DNA from: a virus
Strand: one strand, 5' to 3'
DNA length: 31,267 bases
IMG/VR virus record: IMGVR_UViG_3300017743_000067
Location: 1-31,267 of that record
Positions within the stretch are counted from its first letter, which is position 1. Every line of letters begins with the position of its first letter. The notes beneath the pieces were generated by a model, which worked only from the letters and a program-made list of their open reading frames with translations, searched no databases and was not told where the DNA came from. Below are positions 1 to 7,276 of this stretch, one piece after another. The position numbers were made by a program, and so were the translations under genes.

Positions 1-1161
1 AAAAAGAAGCGAAATGGTTCTGATGAACTTCTACAGTTTACTGCAAATCTTGGCGCACACGCTACACTGATGCGATTCTTTGAGTACACTTATGGTGGCT
101 CAAAAGGAGCAGTTGAGACTCCTATTGCAGAAATATTATTGCCACTTCCAAAACAAATTCAAGACTCATTTAAAATTAATGTTCAAGGTGATGAGGTTGG
201 AGTTATTGCGAAGGGTATAGCACAGGCTGCCGCTAGTGGTGGTAATCCACTCAGTGTTGCAGGGGATTTAGTAAAGTTAGCAGGTTCAGGCGCAAAAGCA
301 GCCGGATCGGCTGCCGCTGATGCTCTTACTGGTGACTTCTCTGCATTAAAAGAAGGCGCCGCTAAAGTTGGTGATGCCGCAGGCTTTTTAACAGCAGTTG
401 GTGCGTCAAAAATTGCTCCAGATATTACAAATGCGATTGGTGCAGGTCGTGGTACAGCAGTAAATCCATTTGCGACACTTGTATTCAAGGGTGTTGATCT
501 CAAAGTACATTCACTTGAGTGGTTATTATCACCTGAAAGTGAAAAAGAATCTCGTGATTTAAAGAAAATTATTCGTACATTACAAGCAATGGTACTACCA
601 AAAACAGATAGTGCTGTTGGTGGTCTGGAGACAGAAATTACTGCAATCAATAAAGGCATTCTAAGATACCCTGCGATGGTAAACATTTATTTACAGGGCA
701 TCGATTCGAATTATTATTTTAAATTTAAGACATCAATGATCTCACAATTAAATATTGACTACTCACCTAATGGTGTTGCTCCATTAAAAGGTGGTAAACC
801 AAGTGCGATTGGTATTACAATGACACTTAATGAAGCATATATTCACACAGCGTCTGACAACGATCTAGATGAATTAGACGAAGAAGCAAGACAAGAACAA
901 TTATTAAGCGCAGTAGAAGATGCCGAGAACGAACAATCATTTGTTGATACATCAGAGCAGATATATGATTCCAATGAAAATTTTGAAGATCAACTTGCAT
1001 CTGATGAAGTAGAAGTCTCTCTGACTCAAGATGATGGATCGGTAGTTAAAACGGTAATGCTCAAGGAAGATGTGATAAACAATTCAACCATCACAGCAGA
1101 AGATATAGAAAGTGGTGTGGCTCCGGGCAATAGTAAGTTAACATTTAGAACGAGTTCATAA
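1..1161 (+). CDS. gp48: Baseplate tail tube cap protein, gp48-like (5' partial)
   Basis: The reading frame is open from base 1, so the first in-frame ATG (base 70) is internal and the true start lies upstream of the window. The visible 386 codons resemble T4 gp48, the protein that sits on the hub and starts tail-tube polymerisation. Shared cues are an ETPIAEILLPLPK segment near the visible N-terminus (T4 has SPIANILLPRSK), a central segment around bases 475-590 ending in an SLEWLLSPESEKES-type motif like the T4 TWDLTPRSTED region, and a YSPNGVAP...ITMTLNEAYIHT stretch near bases 757-850, like T4 TPNGNF...TLEITMREI. An Ala/Gly-rich low-complexity section lies between about 210 and 400. The last 90 or so residues are strongly acidic and have no obvious T4 equivalent. 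gp53 follows 2 nt later. gp54 is the main alternative, but the motif order fits gp48 better. Confidence 0.72.
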   Translation, partial: KKKRNGSDELLQFTANLGAHATLMRFFEYTYGGSKGAVETPIAEILLPLPKQIQDSFKINVQGDEVGVIAKGIAQAAASGGNPLSVAGDLVKLAGSGAKAAGSAAADALTGDFSALKEGAAKVGDAAGFLTAVGASKIAPDITNAIGAGRGTAVNPFATLVFKGVDLKVHSLEWLLSPESEKESRDLKKIIRTLQAMVLPKTDSAVGGLETEITAINKGILRYPAMVNIYLQGIDSNYYFKFKTSMISQLNIDYSPNGVAPLKGGKPSAIGITMTLNEAYIHTASDNDLDELDEEARQEQLLSAVEDAENEQSFVDTSEQIYDSNENFEDQLASDEVEVSLTQDDGSVVKTVMLKEDVINNSTITAEDIESGVAPGNSKLTFRTSS

Positions 1162-1163
1162 TT

Positions 1164-1937
1164 ATGTCATATTTTAAAAACTTTCCTACCATAACATTTA
1201 ATAATAGCCCTATTGCTGACATTACAAGAAGAGTTAAATTAACCAGTCTTGTACAAGAAAATGCATTAGATTATATGTCATACACAGTAGAAGAAGGTGA
1301 CACTCCTGAAGATGTTGCTTATTATTACTACGATGATGCATCACTTGCTTGGTTAGTATTATTGTCAAATGATATTATTGATCCATACAGCGAATGGCCT
1401 AAGAGTCAAGAGAATTTAGAGAGACATATTATTGCTCAATACGCTGAACAGTCTGCATTAACAGGCGATGCAGTTCTTGAGTGGTCGAAAAATGATCAAA
1501 TAGCATCTAATATTGTATACTATCAAAGCCAATATGATCCTGATGTCACAACAAATCGTGCAACATTTGTCTCTCTTGGTAATAGTAAAACAATAGAAGC
1601 AAGAGCCGTTGTTGCTGGCGAGACATATGTTATTAAAAGTCTGGGTGATTTATCGACTGCCGCATGGAGACTCTTCACAAATGATAGTACATTTGAACCA
1701 GTGGTGGGTGCAGAAGTTACTGCTAATACATATTCAGCAATCGCCGCCACTCTTGCTACATTACAACCCATATTGACTGTGCCATCAATTGATAATCCTG
1801 CTCGTGAATTCTATCCAGTTCGAGCATATGACTATGAATTTAATATTAATGAAGAAAGACGAGAAATAAAATTAGTTAACAAGGGCTATCTAGCCACAAT
1901 TAAAGATCAACTTGAGATCATATTAAACGATGGATAA
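1164..1937 (+). CDS. gp53: Baseplate wedge subunit gp53
   Basis: The N-terminal half matches T4 gp53, the wedge protein that joins wedges around the hub. The segment AWLVLLSNDIIDPYSEWPKS (about residues 62-81) aligns with T4 YWVLLMCNDNYDPYYGWITS, the LysM-like core of the family. This protein has 257 residues against 196 in T4. Most of the excess is explained by one copy of the window's dispersed module at residues 149-193 (bases 1608-1742), between the LysM-like core and the C-terminal helical part. The C-terminal end (FNINEERREIKLVNKGYL, then IKDQLEIIL) looks like the wedge-binding tail of the family. The start ATG is 2 nt after the gp48 stop, with no strong ribosome site, which suggests translational coupling. 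The 3' end overlaps the hub gene by 8 nt. Confidence 0.88.
   Translation: MSYFKNFPTITFNNSPIADITRRVKLTSLVQENALDYMSYTVEEGDTPEDVAYYYYDDASLAWLVLLSNDIIDPYSEWPKSQENLERHIIAQYAEQSALTGDAVLEWSKNDQIASNIVYYQSQYDPDVTTNRATFVSLGNSKTIEARAVVAGETYVIKSLGDLSTAAWRLFTNDSTFEPVVGAEVTANTYSAIAATLATLQPILTVPSIDNPAREFYPVRAYDYEFNINEERREIKLVNKGYLATIKDQLEIILNDG
1608..1742 (+). repeat. Dispersed structural module, copy A (in gp53)
   Basis: gp53 residues 149-193 read VVAGETYVIKSLGDLSTAAW followed by a variable stretch and VGAEVTANTY. This fits the shared pattern G-x-x-Y-x-I-x-x-x-G, then W about 10 residues on, then G-x-x-(F/V)-x-A. The similarity to other copies is at protein level only. This copy lacks the GA after the tryptophan and is among the more diverged. 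Confidence 0.65.
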
Positions 1938-3282
1938 TGTTACTAACGCAGGCTTCTATACGCTTAAATCTTTTAAGATAAAGCCTATCATAGAAGAGAA
2001 TATTAATTCGGATAGCGAGAATAACTCTCTGCCTGAACATATTGAAGTCACAAAAACCATTGTTAACTGGGGTATCACAGAGTCAATGAACTCCCCATTC
2101 GTCTCGGGCTTCGCAATTATTAATGAATCCGACAATCTATTAGAAGATGTTCCGTTGATTGGAGAAGAAGAAATTGAATTAACATACACAGATTTCTATG
2201 GCGAAAGCGCCACGCACAAATTTTTTCTATATTCCATCGAAGATATTCAGCCAGCGGCCTCAACAAACGATAGAATGATGAAATATACAGTACGATTCAC
2301 ATCAGTACAAAAGCTACAAGGCGACTCAAAAGGTATAAGAAAGTCCTATAGTAATACAAAAATAAGTGATATCGTACAAGATATCTATGATACCTTTATG
2401 TTAACAGGCAATAAAGACTATGATAAAGAGATAGAGATAGAAGAAACAGATGGAGAACAAACTCTTGTCATACCAAACCTTAAAGCCGATGCCGCAATGC
2501 AATTTTTAAGTAGAAGGGCATACAGTACAAGAAATAAAACAGCATTATATAGATTCTTTGAGACAAGAGAGAAGTATTATTTTTGTACGCCTGAGTACCT
2601 GGTCGAAAAATACGGCGATTTAGACGCCCTAAACGATGACGATAAAAACCCGCTTTATTTTATCTACAACACGTTAGAAGACAACACAGGACCCGGGCAG
2701 AGAATTGCCCAACAGTCTGTAAACGACTTCAATCTAGGCACGAAGGTCGATACATTCAAAGATATGAAGTCTGGGACCTATCGGCGTACCGTGACCGAAC
2801 TTGATCCAACGACAAGGACTCGTATCGAACGCCAGTATGATTATTCTACTGAAGTCGGCGACAAAGAGTTCCCTTCGAAGATTAAGCTAACGCACAGCCA
2901 GACCTTTCTTGATCGATACATGGGGCAAGAGACGGCGCCTGAGGAGTATCTACTGACAGACTTTCCTCAGATCGGGCAGAGCCAAGGGCAACAGAATATG
3001 AAGAAGCCTTATCAGCATTTCTATGAGAACTATACGGCAAAGCCTATTGTGGACTATCACTTTGCTGTTAACTCTATGATACTGGAGATTAATGGGCGTA
3101 TTAAGCTGTATCCAGGCAGGGTAATTAATCTTGAACTATATAAGATTAGTAATACAGTCAGCGGCAATAGAGAAGTAGACCATGAGAGAAGTGGTCGATA
3201 TATTGTGACAGGCATATCATCTACCTTTAGTGACGATTTACATAAGCAATCAATACAGATTACAAAGGGCGGATATACCTAA
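1930..3282 (+). CDS. gp27: Baseplate hub subunit, gp27-like
   Basis: A 450-residue protein directly upstream of the gp5-type spike, the position and size expected for the trimeric hub protein (T4 gp27 has 391 residues) that links the tube to the spike. Supporting features are an N-terminal beta-rich part with IVNWGITESMNSPFVSGFAI (about residues 43-62), a central YRFFETREKYYFCTPEYL segment (about 207-224) typical of hub proteins, and a C-terminal part with LYPGRVINLELYK and RYIVTGISSTFSDDLHKQSI, a common ending of gpD/gp27-type hub folds. The start ATG overlaps the end of gp53 by 8 nt, and the stop overlaps the next start (TAATG). Bases about 2640-3000 are clearly more GC-rich than the rest of the window. 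Assignment to gp27 rests on motif style and context, not on a strong recalled alignment. Confidence 0.68.
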   Translation: MDNVTNAGFYTLKSFKIKPIIEENINSDSENNSLPEHIEVTKTIVNWGITESMNSPFVSGFAIINESDNLLEDVPLIGEEEIELTYTDFYGESATHKFFLYSIEDIQPAASTNDRMMKYTVRFTSVQKLQGDSKGIRKSYSNTKISDIVQDIYDTFMLTGNKDYDKEIEIEETDGEQTLVIPNLKADAAMQFLSRRAYSTRNKTALYRFFETREKYYFCTPEYLVEKYGDLDALNDDDKNPLYFIYNTLEDNTGPGQRIAQQSVNDFNLGTKVDTFKDMKSGTYRRTVTELDPTTRTRIERQYDYSTEVGDKEFPSKIKLTHSQTFLDRYMGQETAPEEYLLTDFPQIGQSQGQQNMKKPYQHFYENYTAKPIVDYHFAVNSMILEINGRIKLYPGRVINLELYKISNTVSGNREVDHERSGRYIVTGISSTFSDDLHKQSIQITKGGYT

Positions 3283-3368
3283 TGGAACTTGAATGGAATA
3301 ACTTTCTTGGAATTTGTTTAGTGATATCAATCACTTACAGTATCTATGTGACGATGAGGAATAAGTAA
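3282..3368 (+). CDS. 28-residue single-span membrane microprotein
   Basis: A short open frame fills the gap between hub and spike exactly. Its ATG overlaps the hub stop (TAATG at 3280-3284), and its own TAA overlaps the spike ATG (TAATG at 3366-3370). The protein begins MELEWNNFLGICLVISITYS and ends IYVTMRNK. Residues about 8-24 are a hydrophobic helix long enough for a short membrane span. The N-terminal side is acidic and the C-terminal side carries R and K, which predicts N-out/C-in by the positive-inside rule. The double start/stop overlap argues for real, coupled translation. I do not recognise the family. A role in membrane contact during infection, or simply as a coupling peptide, would be inference. 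Confidence 0.62.
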   Translation: MELEWNNFLGICLVISITYSIYVTMRNK

Positions 3369-4912
3369 TGGCAGGTGGATTTAATAATATGTTGCACTTT
3401 GTGGGTGTTGTAGAAGATACTCATGATAGAACAAATGCAGGTCGAGTACGAGTCAGAGCGTTTGGTATACATCCGCCTCGTGTTTCTTCTGATGTCGAAG
3501 ATAGTGTTCCAACTGCTCATTTGCCTTGGGCAACTGTATTAGATGGTTCTTATGGTGTGTCGCCAGTCATTCCATCGATTGGTGATTGGGTATTTGGTTT
3601 CTTTGTAGACGGGCGAGAAGCACAACAGCCTATGATTATGGGAAGATTGCCAGGTATGCATTTAAATTTGCCCGGTGGTACTGGAGAACCCGGTGAAGAT
3701 GGCTATCTACCACCAGAGTCTATACACAACTATGGTAAGCCTGAACTACATCGCTATCAGGGCGGTGAAGACTTAGATAAAGGGCAGACACTCATACAGA
3801 GATCATCACAAGAATCCTTTATAGAACAAGCACTGAGTGAAGAGACGTTTGACGAGCCACCTATTGCTATGCCCGAAAATAATTTAAATAATAGAGTATT
3901 TGCCTCTAAGAATGGTGATAACTTTATTGTCATGGGCGATGGAGCAGAGAGTGAATCGAGTGATTACATTTTGATGTCCCACAGTTCGGGCTCCGTGTTT
4001 CAGATTGATCCGAACGGCACTATCTTTATTAAGTCCTTTGGTGATCAGTATAACACAACTGATGGGGTCTTGTCAAGTTATGTTACAGGTTCTTCACACA
4101 CAAATGTACAAGAAGATTGGTCACTCAAGGTCGAAACTGGCTCTGGTAAGGTGTTTGTAAGTGGTGATTTAGACATTGAATGTGAGAACTTTAACGTCAC
4201 TGCCCGCTCTAATATGAATCTTCATGCTGGGGTGAAGACAAATATGAGTGCAAATGGCATCTCTGTACTTGCCACAGGCGATGATATTAACGTAGGTGCT
4301 AAGGGTAATATGAAGTTTGCGACTGGAGATGACGACACTAAAGGTGGTTTTTATGTACAAGCACTCTCTGGAGACTTTCATATTGACACCTATAAGACCA
4401 ATATGTTCAGCGAAACATACACTAAAATCAGTTGTAAAGGCACTCCGGCAGTGTCAGAACAGACAATACCTTATGCAGATGCCGATCATCATGGCATCGA
4501 AATTAACACTCCAGACATCATTCATCTTGATGCGGGGGTGAATTTATCGGGTAAAGCGGGTGGTAAACTAAGCCTAGAAGGCACAACTATAGCAAATTTA
4601 ACAGCACAGAAAGTCGATATTGTTGCTTCTGGTGGTACTCTGAATATGAAATCAAGTGATATAGCGAACCTAGATTCGAATGCTACAGTACAACTTGGTA
4701 ATGGTACACAAGAGGCTGCTACCAGTACAATTAGTTCTATTGACTCTACAAGAGGGGCGCAAAAAGACTTAAAAGATGCCCAGGTATCAACGACAGAAGT
4801 CGCAACTGTTATGTCACCAGGCACTTTACCTAAGAGTCAAGCAAAGAAAAAAGCTATTATTAAAAGATTGAAGTCATTTATTACGGGCATTATGCCAACT
4901 GGAGACGATTAG
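3368..4912 (+). CDS. gp5: Baseplate central spike, gp5-like, lacking the lysozyme domain
   Basis: The N-terminal OB-fold domain is a clear gp5 match: FVGVVED (residues 11-17), GRVRVR (25-30) and GIHPPR (33-38) line up with T4 FVGVVEDRMD, GRVRVRVVG and GLHPPQ. LPWATVLDG and a GDWVFGFFVDG strand follow. In T4 a lysozyme domain comes after the OB fold (about residues 170-345). Here there is only a Gly/Pro-rich linker and a short stretch before the beta-rich spike region (about residue 175 onward). That region has repeated short strands such as SGSVFQIDPNGTIFIK, SGKVFVSGDLDIE and KLSLEGTTIANLTAQ, consistent with a trimeric beta-helix needle. Total length is 514 residues against 575 in T4. Wall-cutting activity is probably supplied by the M15 domain of the next gene. 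The start codon is fixed by the TAATG overlap. Confidence 0.88.
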   Translation: MAGGFNNMLHFVGVVEDTHDRTNAGRVRVRAFGIHPPRVSSDVEDSVPTAHLPWATVLDGSYGVSPVIPSIGDWVFGFFVDGREAQQPMIMGRLPGMHLNLPGGTGEPGEDGYLPPESIHNYGKPELHRYQGGEDLDKGQTLIQRSSQESFIEQALSEETFDEPPIAMPENNLNNRVFASKNGDNFIVMGDGAESESSDYILMSHSSGSVFQIDPNGTIFIKSFGDQYNTTDGVLSSYVTGSSHTNVQEDWSLKVETGSGKVFVSGDLDIECENFNVTARSNMNLHAGVKTNMSANGISVLATGDDINVGAKGNMKFATGDDDTKGGFYVQALSGDFHIDTYKTNMFSETYTKISCKGTPAVSEQTIPYADADHHGIEINTPDIIHLDAGVNLSGKAGGKLSLEGTTIANLTAQKVDIVASGGTLNMKSSDIANLDSNATVQLGNGTQEAATSTISSIDSTRGAQKDLKDAQVSTTEVATVMSPGTLPKSQAKKKAIIKRLKSFITGIMPTGDD

Positions 4913-4913
4913 A

Positions 4914-6830
4914 ATGAGTACTATATGTGATAATACTACGCCACTGGGTAGTAAAAACGCAGATGAAACGCTAAATGTAACGAGTTCTGCTCTTGCTGAC
5001 GCTATTCTTGATCTATCTACACTCGTAAATACGACTAATCCACTAGATAGTGTGGATAGAAATGCCATTATTAATCTTACAAATGGTCTTAATAATGCGC
5101 TTGCAAACACCCCACTTGACGATTTTCCATCACTAGCAAATAAAGTTAGCGAGGATGGAAGAATCACCCCCACTGATATAGCACAGTTTACTCTTGATAA
5201 TAACACGGATGTAACAGAATTACAGAAGGTACTAGATGATTATAACACAGGTTTGCCCACTTCGTCAAGTACTACGACAACAAATATAGGAAGTACGACA
5301 GGTACTGGCACGGGCGATGGTACTTCAGGCACTGGTAGTGGAGCAGGCACTGGTGCTACAGGTACTGGTAGTGGTAGTGGAGCAGGCGATGGTATTGGAG
5401 TTGGTGGTAGTGGTACTTCAGGTATACCTACTATAGACACTGGCTCTGGAAATACATCTATACTGGGTGGTGATACTTCGAACATTAGTACAAGTGGAGG
5501 CCCAGGTCCATTTGGAGAACAACAAACATTTAGTAGTGATGATGGACTATCAAGAACTGAGTTATTGTCTGTACTAGGTGGTAGTACGACTATATTGCCT
5601 GTATTGCTATATCGTACATTTAAGGCATTGGACTTTCAGTTTGCGATTAACATTGGTCAAGAACTAACTGCTTCTGCTTGTGGTGCATATAACGATGTAC
5701 TTGCTGATCTCACTAAAGCCTTTGCTGTAGTAAAAGCAGGGCGTACACAGATTGACCAACTAACAAATCTATTAGAGAAAGACCCACTCAAGCTAATTGA
5801 GAGTATTAAGCAACGTAGTGTACTTGAATCATTAATGCAGATACTACAAAATGTAATAGAAGGTGCTGTGAATCAGGCAAAGAATCTAGCACTTGCCGCC
5901 GCTGGCTCTGTACTTCTTACTCTTAAAGGTATGGAGAGTGCCGCTTCTGCTATTATGAAGAAGTTGAATAAGACAATGCAACAGATAAATGACTATCTTG
6001 AAGACGCAAGTGTAAAGTCTATTCTAGCAGATATGGAAGCACTTATAACAAATCTAGCCGGTCAGTTTGAGAGACTTACGCCCGAGAACATTGCTAATGT
6101 AATGTTTCGTCTATGTCAAATTGCTCAAGACTTACAAGCTAAGTTAATGGCGCCTGCATTGAAACTTAACAAGATGGCAAATAGTATTGGCTCAAACGCA
6201 AAAGCACTTAAATCACAGAGTGCAGAGAATACAAAACAAGCCGTTAAGTATGGTGCTATACGAGTGAGTGAAGAAACACGAAGAGATAAGTTAAAGAAAG
6301 TAGAAGATACCTATAAGAATGTAAGCCCCTCTAATAGAAATGCAGACTTTATAACAAGACCTAATGCATCAGAAGAAGAGAATAATGCTATCTTTGGTCT
6401 GAGTGAATCTGGTCTTGGATCAAACATCACATTTAGTGAGCCTGTTAAAACAAGTAAGGGATGGAAAGAGATAGACAGTAGTGTATGGGCTAGACTACTT
6501 CGTGTTGTTGCACAGACAGGCGAGTCATATGAAGTCAAGCAAGCATTTGTGCCTCGTGCTGATAAAGACACTGTAGGTGGTACTTCAATGAACTCACATA
6601 ACTCTGGCTTTGCTATTGACATATTTGTTACCACTAAGAATAGAGATGACACTGTAGTTGCCGCTAGTAGAGCAGGCTTTACTGGTATTGGAATATATAC
6701 TGGACATCTACATCTTGATCTAGGTCCTCGTAGAGGTTGGCAGAAAGGGTTTAGTGGTGAAGATTTAACGATAAACGCATTGCTATTAGATGAACACGCT
6801 ATTGATAGCTTTAAAAAGAAACGCTTGTAA
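4914..6830 (+). CDS. Hub-associated protein with C-terminal M15-type zinc peptidase domain
   Basis: A 638-residue protein starting 1 nt after the spike stop. Residues 1-114 are a polar N-terminal region. Residues about 115-190 are a Gly/Ser/Thr low-complexity linker. Residues about 210-470 are largely alpha-helical with several hydrophobic stretches (for example LALAAAGSVLLTLKGM). Residues about 525-615 carry an M15 peptidase signature: SMNSHNSGFAID gives the H-x(6)-D pair (H562 and D569), and GHLHLD gives H-x-H (H598 and H600). These are the zinc ligands of D-Ala-D-Ala carboxypeptidase/endolysin-type M15 enzymes that cut peptidoglycan peptides. Next to a lysozyme-less gp5, the likely role is local wall digestion during DNA injection. 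A lysis role is possible but less likely in this structural operon. Confidence 0.8.
   Translation: MSTICDNTTPLGSKNADETLNVTSSALADAILDLSTLVNTTNPLDSVDRNAIINLTNGLNNALANTPLDDFPSLANKVSEDGRITPTDIAQFTLDNNTDVTELQKVLDDYNTGLPTSSSTTTTNIGSTTGTGTGDGTSGTGSGAGTGATGTGSGSGAGDGIGVGGSGTSGIPTIDTGSGNTSILGGDTSNISTSGGPGPFGEQQTFSSDDGLSRTELLSVLGGSTTILPVLLYRTFKALDFQFAINIGQELTASACGAYNDVLADLTKAFAVVKAGRTQIDQLTNLLEKDPLKLIESIKQRSVLESLMQILQNVIEGAVNQAKNLALAAAGSVLLTLKGMESAASAIMKKLNKTMQQINDYLEDASVKSILADMEALITNLAGQFERLTPENIANVMFRLCQIAQDLQAKLMAPALKLNKMANSIGSNAKALKSQSAENTKQAVKYGAIRVSEETRRDKLKKVEDTYKNVSPSNRNADFITRPNASEEENNAIFGLSESGLGSNITFSEPVKTSKGWKEIDSSVWARLLRVVAQTGESYEVKQAFVPRADKDTVGGTSMNSHNSGFAIDIFVTTKNRDDTVVAASRAGFTGIGIYTGHLHLDLGPRRGWQKGFSGEDLTINALLLDEHAIDSFKKKRL
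5256..5483 (+). repeat. Gly/Ser/Thr low-complexity linker tract
   Basis: Bases encode about 75 residues made almost only of G, S, T, A and D, in repeated TGTGSG- and GSGAG-like units, with recurring 'ggtactggtagtgg'-type DNA. It separates the N-terminal region from the helical region of the M15 protein and should be a flexible, unstructured tether. The antisense frame reads as proline-rich, which is only a mirror of this tract. Confidence 0.85.
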
Positions 6831-6835
6831 TATAG

Positions 6836-6843
6836 CATAAATA
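6836..6843 (+). promoter_or_regulatory. Possible T4-type late promoter before gp25
   Basis: CATAAATA, one mismatch from the T4 late consensus TATAAATA. It lies in the 32-nt gap between the M15 gene and gp25, 27 nt upstream of the gp25 ATG. It is one of only two intergenic gaps over 30 nt in the window. An AAGGGA ribosome site follows at 6851-6856. Confidence 0.45.
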
Positions 6844-6862
6844 ATCTATAAAGGGAATAAAA

Positions 6863-7276
6863 ATGGCATCAAAACTTACACCAAGAACAAGACCGGTTGA
6901 GTTCTTTTCAGACTTTGGATCAAATCTAGAACAGATCCCAGGTAGAAAAGACCTTGCCCGTAGAATAAATGAGAATGCTGTACGAGATAGTATACGCAAT
7001 CTCATTATGACTGATCGTGGTGAAAGATTGTTTCAGCCTGATATAGGGTGTGATATACGAGGGTCTTTGTTTGAGAACATGACTGCAAATACTGCCCTTA
7101 TATTAAAAGAGAATATTAAAACAACAATAAGAACATATGAGCCTCGCTGTGATGTAAAAGATGTTATAGTAGAAGCTAATTTAGATAGTAACGCTATATC
7201 AGTGCAGATTATTTTTAGCGTAATAAATAGTAACAGAGACTCATCACTTTCAATCGATCTTAGTAGGGTAAGATAA
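6863..7276 (+). CDS. gp25: Baseplate wedge subunit gp25
   Basis: A 137-residue protein (T4 gp25 has 132) with the family hallmarks: RGERLFQPDIGCDIRGSLFE at residues 52-71 and the EPR motif at residues 93-95 (TYEPRC), the core signature shared with type VI secretion TssE. gp25 forms the inner wedge contact with gp6 and gp53 and helps trigger sheath contraction. A good ribosome site (AAGGGA, 6 nt before the ATG) and the only sizeable gap upstream mark it as a likely operon start. The stop overlaps the gp6 start (TAATG). Confidence 0.95.
   Translation: MASKLTPRTRPVEFFSDFGSNLEQIPGRKDLARRINENAVRDSIRNLIMTDRGERLFQPDIGCDIRGSLFENMTANTALILKENIKTTIRTYEPRCDVKDVIVEANLDSNAISVQIIFSVINSNRDSSLSIDLSRVR

Noticed and set aside
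183-686. Long minus-strand frame opposite gp48, and other minus-strand frames (for example 6311-6838, 22527-23075, 18491-18889)
   Set aside because: All lie opposite well-supported + strand genes, have low-complexity Ser/Pro/Val-rich translations and lack start signals. They are shadows of codon bias.
70-1161. ATG at base 70 as the start of the first gene
   Set aside because: The frame is open without a stop back to base 1 and reads as plausible protein (LLQFTANLGAHATLM), so the gene enters from outside the window.
5240-5485. Antisense proline-rich 81-residue frame
   Set aside because: It is the mirror of the Gly/Ser/Thr linker tract, with no ribosome site or homology signal.
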